A stretch of 64,000 bases of DNA, from positions 186,001-250,000 of the forward strand of contig NZ_LVHF01000029.1 in the NCBI RefSeq assembly GCF_001650345.1, given 5' to 3'. Made by a program: the position numbers and the translations under genes. Positions 25,517 to 34,445 of the stretch are shown in pieces. Source of the DNA: Photobacterium jeanii. GTDB taxonomy: Bacteria; Pseudomonadota; Gammaproteobacteria; Enterobacterales; Vibrionaceae. The notes below the pieces were generated by a model, which saw only the letters and a program-made list of their open reading frames with translations, was not told where the DNA came from and ran no database searches. Numbering within the stretch: position 1 is the stretch's first letter; the number at the start of each line of letters is the position of its first letter.

Positions 25517-25548
25517 AAAAAAAAAGAGGCTTTGCAGACGCAAGCCTC
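25517..25548 (-). terminator. Orphan intrinsic terminator (minus strand)
   Basis: On the minus strand GAGGCTTGC-GTCT-GCAAAGCCTC (one bulged base) is followed directly by nine Ts. No minus-strand protein gene lies within 600 bp upstream of it, so it may end a small RNA or a long transcript antisense to plsC. Confidence 0.7.
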
Positions 25549-25932
25549 AAACTCCACACAACAGAAGAGATTCAACATACAAAATCAGTCTCTTACCATC
25601 ATTATTGCATTTAAGAACCCGAATCAATTCGGTAAACAAGGATAATGTGAATTGACATTTAACATTGAATCGAGAAGCATTTTTACATTTGAACACTGAA
25701 TAGATCCAACTCTTTTTTAGTTACTTATTCATCAATTGAATTCACTTCACAGAAAAAATGCAAGTCATGATCAAACAAGTATAAAGAGAAGTTAAGCATC
25801 TCCATAAGTTATGCTGACTTATAACTCAATAACTTATATTTCTTCGTCGGGCACTTAATCACCCAACAGAGGTCAAAGTAAAAATCAGGTGAGCACAAGT
25901 GCGAGGCACTTGGTATGTTGCGCAAAATAGAA

Positions 25933-25957
25933 AAGAGGTTAAACTGACAAACCTCTT
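25933..25957. terminator. Hairpin upstream of plsC
   Basis: Stem AAGAGGTT / AACCTCTT, 9-nt loop. On the minus strand it is followed by TTCTATTTT, on the plus strand by GAATTT. Terminator-like for the minus strand; alternatively a leader hairpin for plsC. Confidence 0.4.
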
Positions 25958-26127
25958 GAATTTGGCTACTGCAGGATTAACAGTTATCAGCTGGATCAAA
26001 CCGCTGAATTTGTTACTATTCTGTGAATTAAATCCAGAACTATTACTCTAAAATCGGTAGAGTAAAGTTGAATTTATACGTTATCCGCATTCTGTATTCG
26101 AGAAACGCTTTCAGTGAAGGAGTTAAT

Positions 26128-26892
26128 GTGCTTAGTTTTATCCGCATCGTACTTGCGGTCATTTTTATCGTTTTTACCAGTCTATTTGCCTTGGTGTACT
26201 GTTTATTCAGTCCCCGTGACCCTAAGCATGTTCGCTTTTTCTGCCGCTGGTTCAACCAACTCCATAAACTTGTCGGTGTTAAACTTGATCAACGTGGTCT
26301 TGAGAATGCAAAAGGGCTGGGTAAAAGTATCTACATATCTAACCACCAAAGCGTATTAGATTTTGTGACGGCGCCAGGCATGCTGCAACCTCGCACAGTG
26401 TCTATTGGTAAAAAAAGCTTAGTTTGGATTCCATTTTTTGGTCAGTTGTACTGGATCACTGGTAACATATTGATCGACCGTGAGAATAAATCCAAGGCAC
26501 GTAACACCATCAAGCAAGTGGTTGAAGCGATTCACCAACGTAACCTTTCAGTATGGATTTATCCGGAAGGAACACGAAGCAAAGGACGCGGTCTGCTGCC
26601 CTTTAAAACAGGTGCTTTTCGTATGGCCATCGAAGCTGGTGTTCCTATCGTTCCAGTCTGTGTGAGCACAACCCACAATAAGATCGATCTAAACCGTCGT
26701 GATAATAGTGTTGTTATCGCTGAAATGTTAAAGCCGATTGATGTCTCTGGTTACGATATTACTCAAGCGCGTGAACTTGCTGAGCATTGTCACCAGCTAA
26801 TGGCAGACAAAATTGCCGAGCTCGATGCAGAAATTAGCGCGATAGAAAGTGGTAAGACTAACGTACTAGCTGAAGCAAATTCCAAAAGCTAA
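26128..26892 (+). CDS. plsC: 1-acyl-sn-glycerol-3-phosphate acyltransferase PlsC
   Basis: Inner-membrane acyltransferase that adds the second fatty acid to lysophosphatidic acid, giving phosphatidic acid for phospholipid synthesis. The 254-aa protein has an N-terminal membrane helix (VLAVIFIVFTSLFALVYCLF), the catalytic box NHQSVLD (HX4D), then FGQLYWITGNILIDR, and the glycerol-phosphate box YPEGTRSKGRG with VPIVPVCVST. Start is GTG at 26128 because AAGGAG lies exactly 5 nt before; the frame is open 20 codons further. Ends with a strong terminator. Confidence 0.93.
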   Translation: MLSFIRIVLAVIFIVFTSLFALVYCLFSPRDPKHVRFFCRWFNQLHKLVGVKLDQRGLENAKGLGKSIYISNHQSVLDFVTAPGMLQPRTVSIGKKSLVWIPFFGQLYWITGNILIDRENKSKARNTIKQVVEAIHQRNLSVWIYPEGTRSKGRGLLPFKTGAFRMAIEAGVPIVPVCVSTTHNKIDLNRRDNSVVIAEMLKPIDVSGYDITQARELAEHCHQLMADKIAELDAEISAIESGKTNVLAEANSKS

Positions 26893-26930
26893 CACCCTAG
26901 CAAACCAGACGACAATTAGCTTACAGAAAT

Positions 26931-26956
26931 CAAAGCCCAACCAAAGTTGGGCTTTG
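26931..26956. terminator. Bidirectional terminator after plsC
   Basis: Perfect 11-bp stem CAAAGCCCAAC / GTTGGGCTTTG with loop CAAA, between plsC and the convergent 82-aa gene. Confidence 0.85.
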
Positions 26957-26961
26957 TTGTA

Positions 26962-27210
26962 TTAGCGCTCAGCAAAACGAAACAAAGAATCGATGGCAAT
27001 CGGACAATTACCAACTTGGTGAACAACATCTTCTACTTGTTGTAATGAATCGTAGCTACATGGGATGCCATAGGTATCTGTGAGTGGATTCGAATTTCCT
27101 TGCCCATCAATAAAAGTCACACTCCATCCCGCACTGAGAAAGTCATGTACAACCCTTGCTTCAACTATGCCATGTTGTTGGTAGAGATGTTTGCATTCTG
27201 AAAGTACCAT
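26962..27210 (-). CDS. Hypothetical protein, 82 aa
   Basis: Not recognised. The small soluble protein starts MVLSECKHLYQQ and has an alternating helix/strand character (VVHDFLSAGWSVTFIDGQG). An excellent ribosome site, AAAGGAGGTG, lies 4-5 nt before the ATG at 27210, which strongly supports translation. Convergent with plsC, sharing the terminator at 26931-26956. Confidence 0.7.
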   Translation of the reverse strand: MVLSECKHLYQQHGIVEARVVHDFLSAGWSVTFIDGQGNSNPLTDTYGIPCSYDSLQQVEDVVHQVGNCPIAIDSLFRFAER

Positions 27211-28031
27211 GAGCACCTCCTTTCAAACTCAACAAATGACCCATTATTGAGTCATCTATCACTATCAATCAGTATAACTATAGCTCACCCACCTCATCCC
27301 TAAAGGACAACCCTCCGGGTTGATGCCATTCATAGCAGAACAAAAATCATACAATCATTTACCGTGCCTTTATCTCTTTTAATAAGTTTTAAACACCTCC
27401 CCCTTTTTTTATAAAACCAACCAAGTTAATGAAAAGAAAACATATTTTCTGGAAAATACTTCTAGCAAACCTATTAGCGATTCGAATACTGTTCAAATAA
27501 GCAGGCCTTACAATAAAACAACATTTTCTATTTCTACTTATTTAGTTATAAAATACATTTGAACCCAAAATTACACAGCATCAATGACTTTTTTTTTATT
27601 AGACTATTTGCACTAAGTATAGTTAAACATTTACACACGGATGGAATCTTGATGCTCAATTGCGATAAATTGTTTTCAATCAACGAATATAATTTAGCTT
27701 TTGCTTATTGTTGCGCATATAAAATGCGACACATATACTTTAGCACCTTATATGAAACATCCTTTATGGATTGCAAGTATATATAAAACATAGAATTATC
27801 GTTAAATGATTCCAATTTGAGCTTTGATCGTCAAAAAGCCATCAGTAAAATATTGCTAAACACACATATATCAGTATAGAATCACACACAAATAATACAC
27901 CGTTCAAATACAGAATGGCGTAAGCATAAAATAATGATATTTTCACATCTAACTATTATTTTTATTGATAGTTTAGTGCGGACAGTATTAACGCTATAAA
28001 CTACTCAATAAGAGGTAGTCATAGCCTAATC
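27211..28031. other. AT-rich intergenic region, 821 bp
   Basis: The longest AT-rich stretch of the window, full of short A and T runs. A 75-codon open frame at 27559-27786 starts with TTG and lacks a ribosome site, so it is not called. Structures seen are a GC hairpin CAACCC-TCC-GGGTTG at 27308-27322, and TAGTTTA/TAAACTA inverted arms at 27969-28003 just before the next gene. Composition unlike the neighbours may reflect acquired DNA or a degraded gene. Confidence 0.5.
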
Positions 28032-28448
28032 ATGAAAATTACAAGAAGCGAAGATGCTATGGATAAACTAACAACTGACTTTAGATTTATGAAATCCACA
28101 CCAACATTTTTACAATGGCTTGCTGATAACCACGACGCTCCTCAGAACCAAAAATCACCGTTAATTGGTTGGCAGCACCCATCTCAAGAAGAGATCAACG
28201 AAGCACTCGACGCACTAAAATCGCTGTTGGGTTTATCTGAAACCGATATCGCCTACATGCTTGGCTCCTCAGCCTCACGTGGCAATGCTGGTCGTATGAT
28301 TAAACGCTGGCGTGACGGCGAAGCTAAAATTCCTTACGCAACTTGGTTAGTTACTCTATCCATGTTGGGTCGTGCTACAGTGCCAAACTTCAACCAAGTT
28401 AAAACAGCACCGATACTCGAAAAAGCAGCACTGTCAGAAACCTTTTAA
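28032..28448 (+). CDS. Putative helix-turn-helix protein
   Basis: Not firmly recognised. The 138-aa protein has a region (about residues 60-115: EINEALDALKSLLGLSETDIAYMLG, then RMIKRWRDGE and IPYATWLVTLSMLGR) with the layout of a phage-repressor-like helix-turn-helix, suggesting a DNA-binding regulator. GAGGTAG lies rather far (about 15 nt) from the first ATG; an internal ATG at codon 10 is possible. The inverted arms TAGTTTA/TAAACTA upstream could be its operator. Downstream is a 15-bp terminator. Confidence 0.65.
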   Translation: MKITRSEDAMDKLTTDFRFMKSTPTFLQWLADNHDAPQNQKSPLIGWQHPSQEEINEALDALKSLLGLSETDIAYMLGSSASRGNAGRMIKRWRDGEAKIPYATWLVTLSMLGRATVPNFNQVKTAPILEKAALSETF

Positions 28449-28637
28449 GATTCCTTTGTCTTAGCAGGTTGTTCGTACTTATCTTGGGGGGACTGATAAG
28501 TATGTAGCCTGCTCGATGAATCATCACATTCTATCGACAAGCTTAATAGTTGTAGAAATCACAAGTGCTATCCAACCATAATGTTCAAAATGGTCGGTGA
28601 AGAAATTGCTCTTAATTGATTTAGGCTTTATAAGAAT

Positions 28638-28673
28638 AAATCCCCTTACAAGTAAACCCTTGTAAGGGGATTT
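28638..28673. terminator. Strong bidirectional terminator
   Basis: Perfect 15-bp stem AAATCCCCTTACAAG / CTTGTAAGGGGATTT with a 6-nt loop and TTTT context, between the HTH-like gene and the convergent ycdZ-like gene. Confidence 0.88.
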
Positions 28674-28690
28674 TTAGTATCTGCGCGGCA

Positions 28691-29179
28691 TTACTCGGCA
28701 GCAGGGTTAGTCACTGGTAAGGTATCAGAAGGCGTTAGCTTTTCTCGTAACCAAATGCCTGACGACTTCATACAGTAACCAAATAATACACCGACCAATA
28801 GTGACGGTATAACCAGAGCCCAATCACCATTTGCAGCAAACGTTGCACATGAACCAATAAAAGTGCCTGGAATAAAGCTCAGCCAATTTAGCTTTGCCTG
28901 AGCACACATCACGAATGCTACAACAGCTGTAATCACGTAGCCCATGATTTCTAGGTTGATCATATCTGAAAACTTGATGATCACCATCGCCCAAAATACA
29001 CCACTCAGGTTAGTCGCCATACTTAACGCTAAACCTTTAACTCCATCTTTTGGAGATGCAAAATAGGTAGTGCATCCAAGAAATCCCGCCCAGCTCAGCA
29101 AACCTAAAGTTGTGGCTACCCAGCCCCATACGCCAGACAGAATTCCTGTTGTGATAGCAATAGCAATTAATACAGACAT
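28691..29179 (-). CDS. ycdZ: DUF1097 inner-membrane protein YcdZ
   Basis: A 162-aa membrane protein with about five hydrophobic helices, matching E. coli YcdZ (DUF1097) along its length: IAITTGILSGVWGWVATTLGLLSWAGFLGCTTYFA at the start, IMGYVITAVVAFVMCAQAK in the middle and FIPGTFIGSCATFAANGDW later. A role in transport is often assumed but unproven. Monocistronic and divergent from nagZ. Confidence 0.88.
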   Translation of the reverse strand: MSVLIAIAITTGILSGVWGWVATTLGLLSWAGFLGCTTYFASPKDGVKGLALSMATNLSGVFWAMVIIKFSDMINLEIMGYVITAVVAFVMCAQAKLNWLSFIPGTFIGSCATFAANGDWALVIPSLLVGVLFGYCMKSSGIWLREKLTPSDTLPVTNPAAE

Positions 29180-29525
29180 CGTGTTTCAACCTTAGTAACC
29201 ATTAAGGAAACAGTCTAATTAACCTATTCACTTACTGCATCTATACAGATCACACAAAATGAAAAACCCAATCACCATATCTCATAAAATTGAGATCTTA
29301 GTCACTTAATGCAGGATAAACAAGACAATTGAAAGCTGGTTTGACTACGTATTAAATTCCCTGCCTGTTAATTAATAAACTTACTGTTTCCATATAAAAA
29401 CAATGTAAGCAGAACGATAGTCGTAAATTGATTCCAGTCGCATAACGTTTTCGGTTAACAACGAGTTTGATAAACTGTGCTATGTTAAGTTATCGCATCA
29501 AAAACAGTATTTTAGCGGAGTGACC
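29180..29525. other. Intergenic region between ycdZ and nagZ
   Basis: About 346 bp with both divergent promoters. AT-rich; no clear dyad, terminator or small gene found. Confidence 0.5.
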
Positions 29526-30530
29526 ATGGGTCCATTAATGCTTGATGTATCAGGCTACGAGCTTGATGCAGAAGAACGTGAAATTATTCAACACCCGACT
29601 GTTGGCGGGATTATCTTCTTCGCTCGCAACTACCACGATCGTGCCCAGCTTCGTGCTCTAGTGAAAGACATTCGTCAAACTGCCAAACGACCACTTTTGA
29701 TCGCCGTTGATCAAGAAGGTGGCCGCGTTCAACGTTTTCGTGATGAATTTACCCTGTTACCACCAGCTAAAGCTTTTGCAGAACAAAACAATGGGCTAGA
29801 GCTGGCGCTACAAGGCGGTTGGTTGATGGCAGCAGAGTTGCTTGCGATGGACATCGATCTCAGCCTAGCCCCAGTACTGGATTTAGGCTTTGATTGTAAA
29901 GCGATTGGAGATCGTGCGTTTTCTGATGATCCACAACAAGTCTTCACTTACGCTTCACAGTTTATTACTGGTATGAAAGAAGCTGGAATGGCAGCTACAG
30001 GTAAGCACTTCCCTGGTCATGGTGGCGTCATTGCCGACTCTCACCTCGAAACACCGGTCGATCCTCGTGATAATATCAAACACCATGATATGACAGTATT
30101 TAAACAGTTGATTGATAACCAATTACTTGATGCCATGATGCCAGCACACGTGATCTTCGATGCTTACGATCCTCAACCAGCCAGCGGCTCTGATTACTGG
30201 CTTAAACAAGTGCTTCGCCAAGATTTACAATTCAAAGGTGTTGTATTCTCAGACGACCTCAACATGAAGGGAGCTGATGTGCTGGGTAATTACAGTGAAC
30301 GCGCTATCGCTGCCCAGCAAGCCGGTTGCGACATGGTAATGCTATGTAATAACCGTGAAGGTGCAGTAGAAGCGCTGGATGGCTTACCGCAAACGCAAGT
30401 ACCGCTGCTTGAGACACTATTAAAACGCCCTTGTGGTGAATACAGCGATTTGATTCGTACTGAACGTTGGAAGAATACCCAAGCAACTATCTACCGTTTA
30501 CAGCAAGAGTGGAAAGCCAAGCACGCTTAA
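29526..30530 (+). CDS. nagZ: Beta-N-acetylhexosaminidase NagZ (GH3)
   Basis: Cytoplasmic glycosidase of family GH3 that removes N-acetylglucosamine from anhydro-muropeptides during cell wall recycling; in bacteria with inducible AmpC its products also control beta-lactamase. The 334-aa protein has KHFPGHG at 160-166 (the conserved His loop), [11 protein letters not shown] at 61-71, and the nucleophile Asp in VFSDDLNM (240-247). The ATG at 29526 matches the V. cholerae N-terminus ([10 protein letters not shown]) and has GCGGAGTG upstream; the GTG two codons earlier lies in the ribosome site. Good terminator follows. Confidence 0.95.
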   Translation: MGPLMLDVSGYELDAEEREIIQHPTVGGIIFFARNYHDRAQLRALVKDIRQTAKRPLLIAVDQEGGRVQRFRDEFTLLPPAKAFAEQNNGLELALQGGWLMAAELLAMDIDLSLAPVLDLGFDCKAIGDRAFSDDPQQVFTYASQFITGMKEAGMAATGKHFPGHGGVIADSHLETPVDPRDNIKHHDMTVFKQLIDNQLLDAMMPAHVIFDAYDPQPASGSDYWLKQVLRQDLQFKGVVFSDDLNMKGADVLGNYSERAIAAQQAGCDMVMLCNNREGAVEALDGLPQTQVPLLETLLKRPCGEYSDLIRTERWKNTQATIYRLQQEWKAKHA

Positions 30531-30561
30531 TATTCTGTCTCACTCGTTACCATATCCAACG

Positions 30562-30593
30562 AAACAAGCCACTTTAATCAAAGTGGCTTGTTT
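30562..30593 (+). terminator. Intrinsic terminator of nagZ
   Basis: Perfect 14-bp stem AAACAAGCCACTTT / AAAGTGGCTTGTTT, loop AATC, then GTTTTCC; 31 bp after the nagZ stop. Confidence 0.88.
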
Positions 30594-30638
30594 GTTTTCC
30601 ATCGCTATTTTCTGCAATTAGTATCTTTCCTACCGACA

Positions 30639-32264
30639 TTACCTATCGTAGAGTACCGCTTCAGGGATTTGAAAACGTTCAGTTAACGGCTTACGAGAGA
30701 CGATGCTTTTACAGTAATACGCAAAATCACGAAACGGCATCGGACGACCGAAGTAAAACCCTTGTTGAAGCGTAACACCATGCTCAGCGAGGTACTGAGA
30801 TTGCTCCTGCGTCTCTACCCCTTCTGCAATCATTTCCATGTTAGCTTTACGCCCAAAAGCAATGATCGAATCCAGTAACGACAGTTTTAAGTCTGTTGTC
30901 CCTATGGTTTCAACGAACATTTTGTCTATCTTCAAACTACGTATGTTCAATTGTTGAATATAGCTAAACCCGCCATAACCCGTACCGGCGTCATCCAACT
31001 TCACATCAATTCCTTGGCAACGAAGCATTTCTATCACCTGCGAAGCCATAGCTAGGTTGGTGAAGCGTTTACGCTCTGTCACTTCAAACGCAATTTGTGA
31101 AGGCTGTAACCTAGATTGGTGGATCAACTTCAATGAACTTTCTAGTGTCTCTAACTGCTCAAGCTGATCTGGCACTACATTTACGCTAATGACCTGCTGC
31201 GTTTCTCCCCAGTTTAGCTTGCCTATCTCCGCTACTGTTTTTTCTATTAACTGGTCGGTAATTGGTAAAATCTGGCCACTCTTTTCGACATAAGGGATAA
31301 ACTCCATCGGTGAAATTAGCCCCTGCCCTCTTCGCTTCCACCTTGCCAACATTTCACAGCCGTAAAGACTATTACTCGAAACATCAACAATAGGTTGGTA
31401 ATAGGGAATAAACTCACGATTTTGGATCCCTCGCTCTACCAGTGTATGAAGCGATAGTTTCCGGAATTCTGACAACCTAATAGCGACTATCATCACCAAG
31501 CCCAGTGCTACCCCAACAAAAAAGAGCACAGGTAAAATCTGCAAACGGTACTTTTGCAATAACTTATCACTGACATAAACACGAATGTTTAAGCCTTTAT
31601 CCACTTCATACTTAAAGAGTAGAAGCTGAGAAAACAAAGCCGCATCACCACGCCAAAACGCAACCGTCGGATTGCTGTCCGCAGAAATCGCGGTCAGTAC
31701 ACACTCACGACAGTAATTATTTCGCAGCGAATCCGTGATTAAAGGCTCCATATGCACAAACAAAGCACCACGTTCATCTTCACGCTGAACAACTAACAAG
31801 CTTTGATCATTCCCTGCAGAGTTGGTTACCCATAATGACGTATTTGGTGTTAAGAAAGGCAATAGCGGCGACAACGTTCGTTCACCATTGGCTCCAGCGA
31901 AACTTGTACAAGTTTTACCAGTACGCGTTTTTAAGGATAAACGGCGAATAAAGTAGTCCTTGTATGCAAGGTTCTCGAGCTGATACTGATCTAAAGGGCC
32001 ACAGTCATAAAGAAAAAGATTGGAAAATTCAGCCAGTTTTCGCTCATAAGTTTCAATTTGCTTGCTATAGATACCAAGCATCGCTTCAGCATCACTATTT
32101 ATGGTATGGCGAAGATAAAGCTTTGATACGTAACCACTGCAAAAAGTAGCAAGTAATCCACACAAAATTAAAATGACAAAACTGGATAACCAGTTACGGA
32201 CATTCATTGAAGTAAACAACTCACTAACTTTCAACTTGGTTGGCGAGTGGTTAAATACAGACAT
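30639..32264 (-). CDS. CSS-type membrane EAL phosphodiesterase
   Basis: A 541-aa protein with the PdeC-type layout: membrane helix at about 30-50, a periplasmic sensor of about 190 aa with several Cys (LYDCGP, KTCTSF, YCRECV), a second helix at about 242-263, and a cytoplasmic EAL domain. The EAL motif is EML (YGCEMLARW) with the catalytic Glu kept; VNVVPDQL, FEVTERK, KLDDAGTGYGG, KIDKMF, EGVETQEQ and FYFGRP are in place. It is predicted to cut c-di-GMP in response to periplasmic redox or disulfide state, as for CSS-domain PDEs. The usual C-S-S motif is not in classical form. Confidence 0.87.
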   Translation of the reverse strand: MSVFNHSPTKLKVSELFTSMNVRNWLSSFVILILCGLLATFCSGYVSKLYLRHTINSDAEAMLGIYSKQIETYERKLAEFSNLFLYDCGPLDQYQLENLAYKDYFIRRLSLKTRTGKTCTSFAGANGERTLSPLLPFLTPNTSLWVTNSAGNDQSLLVVQREDERGALFVHMEPLITDSLRNNYCRECVLTAISADSNPTVAFWRGDAALFSQLLLFKYEVDKGLNIRVYVSDKLLQKYRLQILPVLFFVGVALGLVMIVAIRLSEFRKLSLHTLVERGIQNREFIPYYQPIVDVSSNSLYGCEMLARWKRRGQGLISPMEFIPYVEKSGQILPITDQLIEKTVAEIGKLNWGETQQVISVNVVPDQLEQLETLESSLKLIHQSRLQPSQIAFEVTERKRFTNLAMASQVIEMLRCQGIDVKLDDAGTGYGGFSYIQQLNIRSLKIDKMFVETIGTTDLKLSLLDSIIAFGRKANMEMIAEGVETQEQSQYLAEHGVTLQQGFYFGRPMPFRDFAYYCKSIVSRKPLTERFQIPEAVLYDR

Positions 32265-32664
32265 AGCTAAGTAGGTAATTAGAAATCAAACAACACACCC
32301 CATGTGCAACAGCACACATCCAAACAGTGTCATCAAGATATTGAGAAATTGAAGGATTAACAAGCAGAAATGTGAATATCTATACGACTTGGATCACGTC
32401 CTGATTGATTATTTTATAAGTTGAAATAATTATGCGAGCAATAACTAGCATTCAAGTGAAGTATGAAGAAACACTTCGAACTAATTTGAGGATAAGTCTC
32501 AATCGAATGACGAAGCACTTGTCAGAGTCTATCTCACCCAATCGAAATCGAAACAGTTACGCATTAAAGTAGTAACCAAATTTATTTTACAAAAGCCCTA
32601 AACAACAAAGCCTTACTTGATTTCTCAAGCAAGGCTTTATCTGAAGATTTTCGCAAAGGAATAA
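32265..32664. other. Intergenic region upstream of the CSS/EAL gene
   Basis: About 400 bp, AT-rich. It contains the terminator at 32607-32640 of the 34-aa gene; otherwise no gene or dyad was seen. Confidence 0.5.
32607..32640 (-). terminator. Terminator after the 34-aa gene
   Basis: Stem AAAGCCTT-A-CTTGA / TCAAG-C-AAGGCTTT with loop TTTC. On the minus strand it is followed by a T-rich tail (TTGTTGTTT), 25 bp after the stop of the small gene at 32665. Confidence 0.65.
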
Positions 32665-32769
32665 TTAAAATGCGTCGTGCGAATAATCAACATTCTTGGT
32701 GCATTTCTTTTCGCGAGTAATAACAAAGATACCACCGACGATGAATGCAAGTACCAATAAAACTTCCAT
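32665..32769 (-). CDS. Small single-helix membrane protein, 34 aa
   Basis: Too short for a usual ORF cutoff. ATG at 32767-32769, TAA at 32665-32667. Residues 2-18 (EVLLVLAFIVGGIFVIT) form one membrane helix, followed by a positive stop (REKK), one Cys and a polar tail (CTKNVDYSHDAF), so the likely orientation is N-out/C-in. AAGG lies 7 nt before the ATG inside a 12-bp palindrome, and a terminator-like hairpin follows the stop. These features together support a real gene; function unknown. Confidence 0.65.
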   Translation of the reverse strand: MEVLLVLAFIVGGIFVITREKKCTKNVDYSHDAF

Positions 32770-32775
32770 AAACTG

Positions 32776-32787
32776 ACCTTATAAGGT
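32776..32787. promoter_or_regulatory. Palindrome over the ribosome site of the 34-aa gene
   Basis: ACCTTATAAGGT is a 12-bp perfect palindrome that includes the Shine-Dalgarno AAGG of the small gene. It could be a protein site or a weak translation-control element. Confidence 0.4.
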
Positions 32788-33236
32788 TACACATGAATCC
32801 TATTAGCTCTTAACCAATAGTTTTCAACCACTTAGTAGGTCTAAAAAATGACTCTGACCAGAAGCAATTTTTAGACACGAAATAAGATAACGCAAATCGG
32901 CTTTTCTTTCATCACAAGGTTATAATTTTGTGACAAAGAATACGCTACAGAGCTTACACCCATCATGCTAGATACAGCCTGCGCATGCAATCTCACTTAG
33001 ATATGACATTAACAGCAATATCTATAGGATAGCTCAACACCAGTACGCATCTAACGTTATCTCTATCAATTATGAAAAAGCGGTGACTCAGATAATTGAG
33101 ATCTAAGAATGTGTAATACAGTTTAACAACGAGTAGCACACTGATTGCCTTTTCGTAACGTGCGTATTTTGCCTTGCAATAACTTGCGCGACGAATGAAT
33201 AAATCGCAAACCCAAAATTAGAAAATCTAATGACAA

Positions 33237-33272
33237 AAAGTCAACAATGCAAAATTCTGCATTATTGACTTT
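33237..33272 (-). terminator. Terminator of the CDF gene
   Basis: Stem AAAGTCAA-C-AATGCA / TGCATT-A-TTGACTTT with loop AAATTC; on the minus strand followed by TTGTC after GACTTT, 45 bp past the stop. Confidence 0.7.
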
Positions 33273-33316
33273 AAGTTCAATCAGTTAGAGTTTATACGTT
33301 TTGAGAATTCACCTTA

Positions 33317-34231
33317 CTACAACCAACGAGCTTGAGTTGTAAAACAAACTGAAAGCCAAGTATCTCCTAACTCATCTTTCAATTGTTCCCAAATAACCTG
33401 ACGAATGGCATCTTGGCGTTGGGGCGTCCAGCGAGAACTTTTATCGACCAAAATGTTAATTTCCAAATCGTACTGACGACCCGTCTTCGCTAAATGGTGG
33501 GTATAGTGGTCAAATTCATATTGCTTAGAAACAGAGGCGATCACCCCATCAACCCGCTCTTGCACTTTACCTTCAGGGGCAACTAACAGCACCTCCCTTA
33601 GGTTTCGGCTCAATACTCGAATCGGCAATACCGATGCTGCAATGGCTAACGCAGAGACTAAAATCGGGTCTACATAGCTATTCCAACGAGAATACCCCAT
33701 CGAATCGAGTGCCATCACAACCAAAAAGCCCACAAGCAATGCCGCACTCAAGATACCGTCGATCATCCACTCTTGAGAGTCGACTTTCACCAGTTCTGAT
33801 TCCGTGCTTTTGGCGATATGGGTTTCAGTAAAATAAATTCCAAAGCAGCACACCGTTGAAATAACGGCATACACTAGCGCATGCTCAAGCACAATATCGT
33901 GTCCGCCCTCGACAATGGATTGCACACCACCGATAAATGCCAAAAGACAGGTTATTAAGATAAGCAAGCCATTGACGACATTGATCAAAGGCTCGATATG
34001 CGCGTAGCCGAACTGGAATTGCCTATCATCAGGCTTAGTGACTAAGTAAGCGGTATAAAGGCTAAGCCCCGTCATCCCCATACTTAAAAGTGAAAACATG
34101 CCGTCGAGAAGAATAGCGTTGGATCCGACATACAATCCATAGCCAATACCCATTGCAGAAAGTAGAACAGTACCTACAAGGGACAATTTCAGTGCTAAAC
34201 GTTCCTTACTGATTTTACGGCAAATAGCCAT
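33317..34231 (-). CDS. Cation diffusion facilitator family transporter
   Basis: A 304-aa inner-membrane CDF transporter with six helices and a C-terminal cytoplasmic ferredoxin-like domain (DHYTHHLAKTGRQYDLEINILVD). Metal-site region of helix 2 reads AILLDGMFSLLSMG and that of helix 5 EWMIDGILSAALL; the Asp residues are kept but the His usual in Zn carriers is not seen at helix 2, suggesting iron, manganese or another metal. The N-terminus is basic. GGAGG lies 4 nt before the ATG. Confidence 0.85.
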   Translation of the reverse strand: MAICRKISKERLALKLSLVGTVLLSAMGIGYGLYVGSNAILLDGMFSLLSMGMTGLSLYTAYLVTKPDDRQFQFGYAHIEPLINVVNGLLILITCLLAFIGGVQSIVEGGHDIVLEHALVYAVISTVCCFGIYFTETHIAKSTESELVKVDSQEWMIDGILSAALLVGFLVVMALDSMGYSRWNSYVDPILVSALAIAASVLPIRVLSRNLREVLLVAPEGKVQERVDGVIASVSKQYEFDHYTHHLAKTGRQYDLEINILVDKSSRWTPQRQDAIRQVIWEQLKDELGDTWLSVCFTTQARWL

Positions 34232-34445
34232 AGAACCTCCTATATTTCGTTAAAAATTAATTTGATAGTAAATAATCAATCCGTCACTTAAATGGCAAAA
34301 CCATGAATTTAGCAACGACACTAATCACAACACAATATAACAACCACAAGGTTACATTGCTTTAACTATATGTATAAGCAAACACAACTTTAAAATCAAG
34401 CTGTTAAGAAAAGTGTCATGATCAAGAAGTCATCGCAGACAGGGA

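Larger units (their letters stand above)
25346..26127. other. Long intergenic region upstream of plsC
   Basis: About 780 bp without a convincing protein gene. It contains an orphan minus-strand terminator (25517-25548), a second hairpin (25933-25957), a short hairpin AAGTGC-GAG-GCACTT near 25898, and AT-rich repeats of ATAAGTTAT/ATAACTTAT at about 25804-25838. A 66-codon open frame at 25445-25645 runs through the terminator and is not believed. Confidence 0.5.
32770..33316. other. Intergenic region upstream of the 34-aa gene
   Basis: About 547 bp. It holds the palindrome at 32776-32787, a spaced dyad TCACAA-(10 nt)-TTGTGA near 32920-32941, and the CDF gene terminator at 33237-33272. No protein gene was seen. 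Confidence 0.5.

Noticed and set aside
25445-25645. 66-codon open frame before plsC
   Set aside because: Low-complexity, Gln/Asn/Lys-rich, and runs through a strong hairpin with a run of nine As; not typical of a coding gene.
25441-26060. CsrB-like RNA in the gap before plsC
   Set aside because: Too few GGA motifs on either strand and no series of hairpins with GGA loops.
27559-27786. 75-codon open frame in the AT-rich gap
   Set aside because: TTG start without ribosome site; composition follows the AT-rich background; no recognisable pattern.
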